From: Turritopsis dohrnii
Lineage: Eukaryota > Cnidaria > Hydrozoa > Anthoathecata > Oceaniidae
Reading direction: 5' to 3'
Length of the DNA: 64,000 nt
Assembly: GCA_027922465.2 (NCBI GenBank)
Contig: BQMF02000048.1
Coordinates: forward strand, 992,001-1,056,000
Within the stretch, counting starts at the first letter, position 1, and each line of letters starts with the position of its first letter. The notes beneath the pieces are model-generated. The model was not told where the DNA came from. It ran no database searches and saw only the letters and a list, made by a program, of their open reading frames with translations. This document shows positions 46,340 to 57,727 of the stretch, piece by piece. A program made the translations under genes and the position numbers.

Positions 46340-46477
46340 ACCGTATTTTTAGTTTTCTTTTATTTTTGATTTTTGTTTACTACCATTTAATTTATCTGTT
46401 TTCTTTTGTATATATTTTGTATTTAATTTTTTTGTGACAAATAATATAAATATTCTATTCTATTCTATTCTTCAACA
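46340..46477 (+). repeat. LINE 3'-end-like sequence with (ATTCT)n tail
   Basis: A T-rich stretch leads into gtgacaaataatataaata and then (ttcta)n to 46477. This is the form of a non-LTR retrotransposon 3' end with a short tandem tail. No RT coding sequence is attached. Confidence 0.4.
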
Positions 46478-48146
46478 TGTGGGGCAATCAGTATTAGTGT
46501 ACACAGTCCAATTTAACTACAATTTTTACAGTACCATGTAGGATGAATGTTGCATAAATCTTTATTAAAGTTGCGCTTAAATACATTATTCAACCTCTCG
46601 ATGCTGTCACAAACATAATAAAATATTTTTCAGTTATTGTACATCCACAAATTCGACAAAATTTCTTCATAGCATTCTTGAGAATTGGAAATGTACTCAT
46701 TATGTCAACAAAAAGTTGCTGAAGTTTTATCCTCGATAACTTTACGATAACAAATGGCTAGGTAACTAAACTTTTACTGCCAATTTCTATACCTTTTGAG
46801 AACCCAAAAAGAAATGTTTGACAACTCAAAAAACTCTATAACATTGTAAAAGACGCATAGTTTTGCAACTCAGTTTTGAACGGTCATAAAAGGAAGGCCT
46901 CTTTAGGGAGTTCAAACTACCTTTAATTTAATCCAAAGTACTTTCAGTTTTTGAAATTAATATTCTCTAGGGGCACGTGTTTCCTTATTCATTCATTAAT
47001 CTTGAAGTTTCCATTCAAAAATCTTTATATATCTGCGTTCAAAAGTTGGAGGTTTCCCTTCCGATTTGTTTGCATTTTTTATAACTCGCTTAAAGCCTCC
47101 GTAAAAAACGCTTAATTTCGTAGAATCGCCATTTGAAACAGCCGTGTAAATCAAATGACGCCATGAAACTTCTCACAATTCATCTTCAGACGTTGACGAA
47201 CAAAATAATCCCCACTTATTAATATGCGTTATTTCTCCTTCAGCAGTAACGATAGTGGTTTCATATCTGGCCGTCCAAAATTAAAAGCGTCCGGATTATA
47301 TTTTGTCCAAAATTTAAGTAAGTAAGTGACTAAGTAACTAAGTAAAGTATTTATTTGTCCATAATTCGAAGGGAGTTTAGAGTTAATCTAAACAAAGGAT
47401 GTGGTCCCCTATAAACTGTTACAAAGATAGAAAAATTTTTATCGTAGTTGACAATTTTATTATTTCAAAATTTTTTATAAAAAACATCAAAAAAGAAAGT
47501 GAGAATTATATTTGAAAATGTAAGAAAAAGGTTAATTTATTCAACATAGGATAAGAAAAAAGAATAAATTTGCGAGATACTTTAAGCGACTAATTTTAAT
47601 CTTGTTACGACTCTAACATTCGTTATGCAAGATATAAAGAAATATAACGAACATTTTTGATGTTGTGATTGGGAGGAATGCCGGATAAGTTGATGGACCT
47701 ACATTGCGAAAATACGAGTGATAACAACTTCGAACTCAATTCATAGCTAGGCTTCATGTCTATGTGAATATCATATTAAGAGTCACTACTGTTTTGTTTT
47801 GTGAATTGATTCCTATCAAGTAAGGGTAGAATCCATTGTTATGCTGAATACCCTGCTCTTATTAGAACAGACAGTTGATTTGCACATTGTTAGCCGATTT
47901 TTATCATGCGGGTTATTGAACTATCTCTCTATCTAACACAATAAAGTATTTTTTTGAATCATTTCACAACTCATTCCTGGAATGATAGCGTTTATATTGG
48001 GGACATAGATATCTACTGCTACCTTTTTCGTCCCACCATCGAAAACACAACAGAAAGAGACGACCATATATTATTTAGATAAGTTTATTAAGGAATCTCA
48101 ATTAAGTTTACAAAGCATAAAATTAGTTCAATAACATTTATGATAT
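46478..48146. other. No gene recognised
   Basis: Short ORFs only. A small (agtaagt)n-like patch lies at 47318-47348. No terminal repeats were found. Confidence 0.45.
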
Positions 48147-48152
48147 TTTATT
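48147..48152 (-). terminator. Poly(A) signal of the minus-strand paralogue
   Basis: AATAAA on the minus strand, 27 bases after the stop codon of the gene at 48179-48937. Confidence 0.65.
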
Positions 48153-48178
48153 GCACTGATTAAAAATAACATTAGCAC

Positions 48179-48937
48179 TTATTTCTTTGGTTTCGATGCC
48201 GCTTTCCTTCCCTCTTTCTTCTTATCAACTTTTATATAATCATCACCTTTTTGTTCCTCTTCTTCCTCTCCACAATCTCCATCATCGCACCCGTGTCCCG
48301 TCAATTGCAATGTTCGCAGTTTTGCTTGAAAGGTTATAACTTTACTTAAAAGTCCTAAGGCCGTTTTCAATGATTCTTCAGGGGTTTCGCCTGCTCTTCT
48401 GGCGGTCTCCGAAATTGCCCATGTCAGCACCTCCACGTTTGTTTTAGCCAGATTGATTACTCGTTTTAAAATAAGAACTCCCATCACGTGATCGCTTTCG
48501 GAAATAGCACCTTTGGAGGCAAAATTCCATCGGTAATAGTACGCATCAACCCTTAACAGTGCATTGGAATTCCACAAGATAAACATATCTTGATTTTCAA
48601 ATTGACCAACACTTGTATTACCCAGAATTGTGTTGGCAGCTGATTTGACAAGACTTTCAATACCTTTGAGGAATTTTCCAGAAAAAATATCACTGACTGC
48701 ATTGACAACATCATCACTTGCTTCCTTTTGCGCTTTTATATAAATCAGTTGATGGGAGAAGACAATAGTTCCACTGTGAATTTGTTCGTCTCCTCTTTCA
48801 CCTTCAATTACTTCTTGATGTACCCTATTCAAATGGTTATTGACCATTTTCTCGCAGATACTGAGTTGCTCCGCAGCTTGTTCCTTCCCTTCAAGTGCTT
48901 CTACCTCTTTTCTTGCATCTGAAATTTTCTGCCCCAT
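48179..48937 (-). CDS. Uncharacterised MGQ-start protein, paralogue 1
   Basis: A single-exon ORF of 252 residues. It begins MGQKISDAR, fitting the N-myristoylation pattern (Gly2, Ser6), so membrane anchoring is a fair inference. Residues 1-45 are charged and helical. The conserved central part (about 50-190) contains IHSGTIVFSHQLIYIKA, FSGKFLKGIESLVKSAANTI, DMFILWNSNALLRVDAYYYR, WNFASKGAI, VMGVLILKRV and EVLTWAISE. The tail (about 220-252) is Asp/Glu-rich and then Lys-rich (EEEEEQKGDD, RKAASKPKK). It is clearly a paralogue of the gene at 49577 (about half identical by eye, missing the acidic/basic tail). No family is recognised. It has no signal peptide, transmembrane segment or transposon motif. 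The two genes are head to head with 639 bp between starts. Confidence 0.8.
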   Translation of the reverse strand: MGQKISDARKEVEALEGKEQAAEQLSICEKMVNNHLNRVHQEVIEGERGDEQIHSGTIVFSHQLIYIKAQKEASDDVVNAVSDIFSGKFLKGIESLVKSAANTILGNTSVGQFENQDMFILWNSNALLRVDAYYYRWNFASKGAISESDHVMGVLILKRVINLAKTNVEVLTWAISETARRAGETPEESLKTALGLLSKVITFQAKLRTLQLTGHGCDDGDCGEEEEEQKGDDYIKVDKKKEGRKAASKPKK

Positions 48938-49576
48938 TGCGAAACAAATGCGTTGTTCTTTATGTACTTTTATCTTGAAAGGTGGTGATGTTCAGTCTAG
49001 CATTTCAAAACGTAAGTGAAATATATTTAAAAAAACCAAAAACATTCACACTCTGTATATATTGGGAAAGGCCCATAAAAGGAAATAACAAAATTAATAT
49101 GATACATAAAACCTAGATAAAAAACAGCTGTTACATTAGGTGTTATATTAGGTGTTATATTAGGTGTTATATTTGGTGATATTAGGTGTTAGATTGTTAT
49201 TATTATTTTATTATTTTATTTATTATTATTTTATTATTTTTAAATATTTTCACATGTAACTGTGTTATGTTTGTCTGACAATTACAGGCAAAACAAATAC
49301 TTTGTTGATGTATTTTCTTTCTTACCTGTGAAACCTGTGGAAAAAATATCAGTTTTAAAATTTTCACATGCTTTGTGCAGATGTTGAAATACGACAGTGA
49401 TTAAAATATTGGAAACCTAAGTAGGTGATAGTATTAATACTGGAAACATATTTAGGTTAATACACAGTATATATATAATACCACAGTGAAGAAATGATCC
49501 ATGGTGGACTTGGATATAAGACTTTTGATTCAGACCTTAAGCAGTTACGACTGGTCAGGATTTTTGAAAAAACAAA
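48938..49576. promoter_or_regulatory. Shared intergenic promoter region of the divergent pair
   Basis: The 639 bp between the two starts contain TATA-like sequence for each direction: tatatatataata at about 49468-49481 for the plus gene and tatatatt at about 49057-49063 for the minus gene. In between are a 12-bp tandem repeat (aggtgttatatt, about 49137-49190) and a (ttatta)n tract (49195-49245). The head-to-head layout suggests co-regulation. Confidence 0.4.
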
Positions 49577-50239
49577 ATGGGTCAAGGAGTTTCTGATGCA
49601 CGAAAAGTCTTGGCTAATAAGGAAGCAAATGATGAGGCGATGGAGCAGCTAAATATCTTAGAAAAGATGGTAACTGAACGCTTACACAACGCCGAACGTG
49701 AAATTATAAATGGTGCAAGAGGTGATGAAGAGATACATTCTGGAACGGTTGTCTTCAGTCACAAGGTGACCTACATCAAATGTAAAAGGGATCCAAGCCA
49801 GGAAATTAATGACACCATCGATGCTCTCTTTTCTGGGAAATTTAAGAAAGGTCTCGAAAGTTTGGTCATGGCTGGTATAAACACTATTTGTGGGAATACC
49901 ACAGTGGGCGAGTATGAAGATAAAGATATGTTGATTGTATGGGATTCTAACTCACTGCTTCGAATCGACACATACTACTACAAATGGAACTTTGCATCAA
50001 AAGGAGTAATTAAAGAGACAGACAGTGTAATGGGTGTTCTAGTTCTAAAAAGAGTCATTGATATTGTCAAAACCGATATTCAAGTCTTGACATGGGCTCT
50101 TACCGAGATGAGTGATCGATCAGGTACAAAACCTGCCGTTGAGTTAGACGAGGCGTTCAAGATGTTGAAAGATGTGATCCAATTCCAGATTCAATTGAAA
50201 AACCAAGAGCTTCATACACAGATCATGAAAACAAAATGA
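49577..50239 (+). CDS. Uncharacterised MGQ-start protein, paralogue 2
   Basis: A single-exon ORF of 220 residues from ATG 49577, preceded by caaa. It starts MGQGVSDAR, again a Gly2/Ser6 myristoylation-type N terminus. Conserved blocks with paralogue 1: LNILEKMV, RGDEEIHSGTVVFSHKVTYI, ALFSGKFKKGLESLVMAGIN, CGNTTVGEYEDKDMLIVWDS, LLRIDTYYYKWNFASKGVI, VMGVLVLKRVIDIVKTDIQV and LTWALTEM. It ends soon after the conserved part (QIMKTK), without the acidic tail. The frame is intact and third-position changes against the paralogue are frequent, which suggests selection on protein. The function is unknown. A structure-based search would be the best route, because no sequence motif is recognised. Confidence 0.82.
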   Translation: MGQGVSDARKVLANKEANDEAMEQLNILEKMVTERLHNAEREIINGARGDEEIHSGTVVFSHKVTYIKCKRDPSQEINDTIDALFSGKFKKGLESLVMAGINTICGNTTVGEYEDKDMLIVWDSNSLLRIDTYYYKWNFASKGVIKETDSVMGVLVLKRVIDIVKTDIQVLTWALTEMSDRSGTKPAVELDEAFKMLKDVIQFQIQLKNQELHTQIMKTK

Positions 50240-52594
50240 AGACGTTATATTTATACTGATGGATATTAATTTGATAAATTTTATTGTGAAATTAACATTT
50301 GTATTCATATAAAGTTAATCCTTCTTTGTTTCTTCCAATTTTGTGTGTTTTTTTATCTTGATAGGCTCTATATGAAAATGCCATAAAGAAAGTAGAGTAT
50401 CATTCTTGTTGACTATAAAACTATAACCACGATCCATTTACTTTGAGAATGTTTTGTTTGCTGGCACACAGTTTTCAAAATATCGATCATCAGAAGATCT
50501 ATTGAAAAATCCTTTAAAAGTGATTTCGACTCTTGACATTTTCGAAAAACTGAAATTGAACCACATGCGTTTTTATTGGTTTAAAAAGGCAAGGTTTGAG
50601 TTCACTATAATTTCATTGTAACATACTTTTTACATTTAGAATCAGGTATTATAGCAAATGAATCACATCACGAATGTCTCATTTATTGTTTTCCTTAAGG
50701 TACTGAAATAAGATAATGCCATCAAAATAGTTATTATGAGTTTTAAAAGGACAAACTACTAAAATAAACATCTAAATTACCATATGAATACCTTATAGTA
50801 GGAAATTAATATTAAAGAAAATTGACGCGAATTTTCAAAATTCACTTTAATTAAGTTAGGGTTGTTTGATAAAAATGCCGTTGCAAAAAAAAACAAGTTA
50901 AAATATTAAGCAGAAGCCCTTCACTTAATGAGCCATTTTCAATGTTGTAGATATAAAATGAAGTCGTATCTACAAATTTAAAAGTATAAAAGTAGGCTCG
51001 AGACAGTACAACAATAGAAAAGGCCAAAAGGAATTATGGCTATTGTTCCACCGTTAGCACTGAAAGAAAGGCACTTTTGATGTTCATGTTACCATTTAAA
51101 AACACCATAAGCATTTTTGAGGCCACTTATTCACTCAAAATCGCTTTACTATAAGCAACTGTAATATAAGCTTTTAGGGAGAGAAAGTTCAGATGGTGGC
51201 GCCATGACGACAGACCGCTTGAAATGGTGGTCAGTAAATACTTATTTTATTTATTTCAAAATGGCTCCACAGTTATGAAGTTACAAAGAAAGCATTTTTA
51301 TGCCTTTCACTGTATAAAAATGGTAGTGCAATTGCAGTAGAAAACAAATGGAAAGTGTATGTTTACAATAGGAAAGTATGCTGGAAAGTAAATCGAGTGT
51401 TATTAATTTGTTTACAGGTATGAAATACAGAAAGTAAAAGAGTTTTGAAGTGTTTGATAATGGCTACAGAACATGATCAATATTGTTTACTATAATGATG
51501 ATGTGAATTGGTATTGAAAGGTAAAGTTAAAATAGTATCTATTTAGTTAAAACACAGTTAGTATTAGTGGATAAATAAAGGATAAGAGGGATGTTTACTG
51601 TTGTTTTTTGAATTTTCCACCAGAGAGGAGCTTTGAACTGGAAATAAAAAATGGCTCCACGAATATTTTCATATGTTAAAAATTTTTCAGCTATACTAAT
51701 TCTGTCATTACGTTTGTGTTTTTAATTATTATTTTTAAGGTTAATATATTTTCAAAGTTTCTTTTACTTTGTTTTGTTTTTCTTTAGATTTCGTCATAGC
51801 ATGATTAGGTTTTTTGTATATGTTTTTTGAATGTTTTCATCTGTTAAAATAGAAATGAAGCACATAATGGGTTATAATGTTGAAAGGGTTACTTAAGAGA
51901 AGAATGGATTATGTAATTTAAATGACTGTGCAATGAAACTATCCTACAAAAAATAAGTCTTGTTGGCTGTATTTTTCTTAAGTTTATATTTTATCGCGTT
52001 TATGCATATTTTGTGTTATGGTAATCGTTTACGTACTATGCCTAGGTATATAACTTTGGCTTTATGATTTTATTTGTGACTTTTTATCTTCTGTGTAAAT
52101 TTTTGTTCTTAGTTATTGTTTTTAGGATAAATGCGTACTTGAAATTCCTTTTTTTTTGTTTTTTGTTTTGTTTTTTTTTATTTTCGGTATTACAATTGAA
52201 ATATTATTCTTTTAGGCAATAGTAAAAAAAGCACAAAGAAATGAAACTCATGGTTTTAATCATGGTGTTGATGGTTTTGGGAAGAACTAACTATATCATT
52301 TCAAAAATTCATTAATGGTTGCAGTCCAGTAGTAACTTTTGAACAAAAGAAAAAGTTGGAAGGTATCATTTTTGTAATGTTATTCAATGTTTGGTTTTGT
52401 ATGTCTGGGTAAACGGTTCTGTGTTATATATTGCATTTTTTTACATTAAAGTTACTTCTCTTCAGCGTATGAATATATATTCTGAGCAATGTTGCTATTG
52501 GTTTCTGCTTTAAATTTTCTGAATGTAAGAAATGAATTAAAAAATTAATGCCTGAAAAGAAACTTTTGCAAGAGTTAAATTCTGCGACACAACG
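50240..52594. other. No gene recognised
   Basis: AT-rich and without ORFs over 60 codons. aaaatggctccac occurs twice (about 51259 and 51648), hinting at a degenerate local duplication. Confidence 0.45.
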
Positions 52595-52753
52595 CATACT
52601 GAACATGGGTGGCGAGCGACGCCACCTGGGATGTTCTTGAGTTGCGATTCTATGATTTATTTTTTCGTCACGGGGTACGTACACGGGAATGGTGGATTTG
52701 ACCTAATGTTTTCGAAGTTAAGTTCGGTAAAAAGTTTTTACCCGGGATACTAG
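52595..52753 (+). mobile_element. Helitron-like family B, 5'-truncated unit
   Basis: Contains the ttttcgtcacggggtacgta block and the end ggtaaaaagtttttaccc (hairpin), then gggata, then CTAG at 52750-52753. These match the unit ends in the 61-64 kb array. The 5' portion is missing. It joins the next unit without spacer. Confidence 0.65.
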
Positions 52754-53135
52754 TCTACTTATACTAATTCGCGTAGTGTGTAACACATTTAACTTAGAGA
52801 GTTTTTTGTTTTTGTTCTTTTAATGGTCAAAATCTTCTTAATCGTGGTCATATAGCGGCAGTTCGACCACGCAAGACACATTCACGATTAGTATAATAGC
52901 ACGTGGCATTTGACGTCAGATGGGGTATCATTGCATTGCATCCCAAATCGAACGCGAGGTTTTTGGGGAAATATCTTGAGGAGCAATAGGGATAACTGAC
53001 GTTTTTCAGGGTCCGCGATACGGGTGACGGGGTGACGCAACATTTGAGCCCAATTTTTATTTGGTACTGCGGCTATGACGTCATCAAAATCTTTGAACGA
53101 CGATATCTCTAACGTTCGTTTCACGGCGGACATTT
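52754..53135 (+). mobile_element. Helitron-like family B, 3'-truncated unit
   Basis: Starts TCTACTTATACTAATTCGC directly after the preceding CTAG. It carries both TGACGTCA-type sites (about 52911 and 53077) and ends around tttcacggcgg, before the 3' hairpin. The LINE at about 53340 lies shortly downstream and may mark the event that removed the end. Confidence 0.65.
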
Positions 53136-53466
53136 AAGTTTGCGGACGCGCTAAGGTGCTTCCGTGAAATTTGGTTAAAATCCAATATGGCGGTTAAAGT
53201 GGCGCAAATTTTTACCGGGCGCGTGGAGAGGATGCTTCTACTTTCGTGGCATAATTTATGCGTATTTTTACTGAAATGTTCGTTTCCAGGCTTTTATAGT
53301 AAAGCATGGTCGTGGAACTTCTTTAATGTTTGTTTACATTTGGACGTAATGTTGGAAAAACGTAGAAAATGCATCAAAGAAGGCATTTTGGAAAATTGTT
53401 AAACCAAACCTATCTGAAAAAGTAATCTAGGAAAAATTAACATCGCTGGTCGAGGATGATACTATT

Positions 53467-55260
53467 TTGCGAGATAAATCCGATATTGCAAACGTTATGA
53501 ATGAATATTTCGTAAATATCACGAAATCACTAGATGTAAACAACATTCCCGAAATTGACCAACCAACAGAAGATGATTGCATTATTTCCGAAATCGATTC
53601 TATCATCTCAAGTTTCAAAGAGCATTCAAGCGTATCAAAAGAAAACGTAAAACGTATCAAAGAAAAGTTCACTCCCGGTGCTAATTTTGAGGAAATGAAA
53701 TTTTGTCATGTCTCTGTCGATAATATGAGAGTTCACATCAGTTCTTTAAAGAGTGGCAAAGCTTGTCCTGCAGGAGATATACCCGCACATCTTATTAAGA
53801 CTTATCTTAATGTCTTTGTTGATCAGCTTTGTCACTGTTTCAATAAGTCGGTAGACACGTGCATTTTTCCTGAGTCTTTGAAATGTGCGGATGTGTCTCC
53901 ACTGTACAAAGCAAAATCTAGGGTTTCTAAAGAGAACTATCGGCCAATCAGTAAATTGCCAAATTTCTCTAAAGTGTTTAAAAGAATATTATTTGAACAA
54001 ATTACTGAGTTTATGGAAGGGAAAATGTCTTCAATTTTATCTGGTTTCAGGAAAGGGTACAGTAGTCAACATGCTCTTTTAAGATTAATGAGCTTTCTTC
54101 AAAAAAAGTTGGACTCTAAAAAGTGTGTTGCTGCATTGCTCATGGATTTGAGTAAGGCTTTTGATTGCATTAATCATAGATTGCTTATTGCAAAGCTTCA
54201 TGCATATGGTTTCTCTTCTAATGCATTATCTCTTATATGGAGCTATTTGCGGCAACGCTTTCAGAGAGTAGGTGTTGATGGGGTTTTCAGTCTTTGGAAA
54301 GAAATTTTTTCTGGTGTACCGCAAGGATCAATATTAGGACCTCTTTTGTTTAATATATTTTTAAATGATTTTCTTTTTCTATTTGATGAAGATACGCCCT
54401 GTTCAGATACCCTAGTGTGTAACTATGCTGATGATAATACATATTGTGCATCAGCAGACACATTTATTGAAGTGAAAAATATGCTAGAGAAACTTTTTAG
54501 ATCAGCATCGTTATGGTTTTCTGATAATGGCCTGCAACTAAATGCAAAGAAATGCAATTTTATTTTATTTGGAAAACCAATAATCACGCATTTGCATCAT
54601 TTAAATTTGAATGGAGAGATTTTGACTGCCTCTAAATATGTGAAACTTCTTGGTATTAAATTTGACAGTCAGCTGACTTTTGCAGAACATGTAAACACAC
54701 TATGCAAAAGAGCTAGCTGCAAATCTAATGCCCTGAAGAAAGTCATCAATATTGTGGATGATAAGCAGAGAAACTTATTATATACGACATTTATCGCATC
54801 CGAGTTCAATTATTGCCCTTTGGTTTGGGGATTTCGTTGTAGAACATCTATTGCAAATGTAGATCGAGTTTTGACAAGGGCATGTTCACAATCAAAACTG
54901 GGATACGTATCTCACCCAGAAGGTATTCATGTACAACATTGTAAACTATTATTAAAAGAAGTCTACAAGACAAAATGTGATTTGAATCCTTCTTACATGA
55001 AATATGTGTTCCCCTGTAGAAATGATATTGGACTCAACTTAAGATCTTCAAATGATTTAGTGAGACCTCGGGTCTACTCAAAAAAGTATGGGCTGCAGAC
55101 TCTCGGATATATTGCTTCACAATTGTGGTACCCCCTTCCACCCGAAATCAAGTGGGCAACGTCTTTAAACAAATTCTGCAGTGCTTTGAACCAACAAAAT
55201 GATCTCAAATGTAAATGCAGGATCTGTGCTAGTTATATATTTAATTTAGGCTTTATATAA
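53467..55260 (+). pseudogene. LINE reverse transcriptase ORF2, C-terminal 597 residues
   Basis: An open frame encodes the non-LTR RT domain: YRPISKLPNFSKVFKRI (fingers), LSGFRKGYSSQHALLRLMSF, LLMDLSKAFDCINHRLL (palm A), GVPQGSILGPLLFNIFLNDF (B), then CNYADDNTYCAS with the catalytic YADD (C). The thumb follows, and then a Cys-containing tail (CKCRICASY). The RT part shows no frameshift, so the insertion is fairly young. A TAG at about 53428 and the missing endonuclease make it non-autonomous. Confidence 0.85.
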
Positions 55261-55466
55261 TTTTTTCTGTTGTAACAGTCGATTTTAATTAGTCTTAATA
55301 GACTAACCACATTCTCTTGTAGAATCATTCACGATACTTTTCTTACCACATTGTTTGACTCTATAAGAGAAATGGTATTTTTTATTTTATTTTATTAGTA
55401 TATATAACTTATTTTATGTTTTAAACTTATTTTACATTTTGTAAATCATCGACTATAAATAAAGAA

Positions 55467-55579
<113 letters not shown>

Positions 55580-55794
55580 GTGATATTGATGGAATTGATG
55601 GAATCCTGAAGGGGTTAGTGGCAAATTGGAATTTTAACGACATCTAAAGTTTTCCCAGTGTCAAATAAAATGGAAAAGGGCAGAGCACACACAGGAGAAG
55701 AAACTACAAAAAACCGCATTGACCTGTATTTTTTCTTTTTGAAAGTTATTACGGTAGCAGCGAAAGCGAATACCGTATTAAAACACCCGTGGAA

Positions 55795-55831
<37 letters not shown>
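55795..55831 (+). repeat. (TAC)n microsatellite
   Basis: About 12 perfect TAC copies, followed by tcctcctcc. Confidence 0.95.
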
Positions 55832-55832
<1 letters not shown>

Positions 55833-55847
55833 CTCCTCCGGCCGAAA

Positions 55848-56340
55848 TGGCAATTAGTCTGCGATTTAGAGTCTGCGGGACTCTATCAAAAACGCAATGT
55901 AAATTCTAATGAAGGAACGCAGCCTTCGTAATTTGGAAGCTTTTTCATATCGAACATTTAAAAGTAGATTACCTTGTATTTTAAAAGTACATAACCTGAT
56001 ATTTTATAACTTAATCCACGAAATTAGAATTCATTCGAATTCTAATCAAATAGGCGTACATAAAAATGGGACTTTTAGTTCATTACGCTAACTGAAAATA
56101 TATACTTGATATGCTGCTTTTCTTGCTAGTAAAGCTTATTAGTTCAAAATTTCTTATTACCTCGTTTGGTTTGTTAGCTATTACACTATGTTTGTTTATT
56201 AAAGTTTTCAAAGATCTAGTTCAAAAAGGCAGTTTATTTGTTGGAATTCAATTTTGGTTTCGTCAGAAATTATTATTATTATAAACAAACTTTTTTTTTT
56301 TCTACATAAGCTCTTACGAAAAAATTTCTTATAAAAAAAA
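55848..56340 (+). repeat. Dispersed repeat, copy 2 (partner at 29265)
   Basis: Colinear with 29265-29690, sharing the blocks listed there. It carries an insertion relative to copy 1 between about 55930 and 56045, where copy 1 is shorter. The two short ORFs here are not conserved in the partner. Confidence 0.55.
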
Positions 56341-57727
56341 ACACACAGCTCACACATGTATAATTCTTTTGTCTTTAAATAAATTGTTGCTGGTGTTTTT
56401 GGTTAGACCCTATTTACACTAATTAATCATTTTCATCGAATTTATCGTTAATGCCTGTTTTCCACCAGTGAGATATCTTAGAAAACATCCAGTAAAGAAG
56501 TTTTTAGTACTTAAAGTAAAATTTCGAAAGCATTTGCGTGAAAAGTAAACTTGCTGCTACCGTTTTGCGCCATCTGGCTCTTGTTTCCCTTCAAACACCA
56601 GGAAGGTTTTGGAATGTCCTACAGACAAAAAACTTGCAGAGTCTCTAAAACAGAGTAAATGAATCTGTCATCAAGACAAAGGTGTGCACACCAGTAAGTT
56701 TTCTACTTCATTCATCTAGTTTTCAGTTGTTTTTTTATATTTTAAGTCTTGGGGGAGCAACCAAATATAATGTCAACATGTGCTTCCAACTCTTGAAAGG
56801 TTTGCTTTTATACGAAAAAACAGTGTTGATGGATGTTGTTAAATTCTGGGTGAATTGATTCCCTACCCTGTTCACCACACATTCCATACATTCTCCTTTC
56901 CAGTATTGCAAATTTTTGACAGTGTTAGCAAGAAATTTTGATCGAAAATATCAAAATTAACAACAATAGTGTCCTTATAAATAATTTCAATAACATATAT
57001 GTGAGTTATTCTCATTATTGATTTAGATATTTGGCAAGACAAACTCCATTAACAAACCCATTAACAGCACAAAGTATTTCACACATTGCCAAACATGATT
57101 AGTCGAATCCTTTTGTTTTGTAAAATGAGTAACAGGAAATAAAAGAATATTTATTTCAATTTCATAATATTTGTTGTAGGAATTTTATTCATTAAATCTG
57201 TGTTTAAGATTTACGTGTTAGCCTGTCATTTTGTTCCTTGAATCTAGTTAAGGAAACATTTAAATTATATACATGTATTTTTTTCATTATTAAAGCCTAG
57301 TGAAAGACATTAAAACTAAAATTTTTAATGACTTTAGTAACTAAAAGTTTCTTGAAACTTGAAAACATGAAACCTGATGACATTAATTTTCTCTGAACAC
57401 TTGCTCTTAACCTCATTTCTTACATGCACATAATTCTTACGCATTCTTACGTATGCCCTTGAAATTGACACTCAAATTATTTCATGGAAAGATATTTGTT
57501 TAATTACAAAATTCTTATAATTTCTTTGATGATATATAAAAAAATCCAATACTGAAAGTTTCTAGTATGAAGCCTCTAGTTTCATATAAACTGGTTTCTT
57601 AATAAAAAGAATATGTGAAACATGGTAATCTATATGCAATATATATATATGCTTTCTCTGTTTAAAGTATTAAGATATTCATTTTATTGCTTATAAATGA
57701 CTGAGTATGTGCATTGGTTGGTGTATA
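56341..57727. other. No gene recognised
   Basis: No ORF or repeat with clear borders could be supported. Confidence 0.45.
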
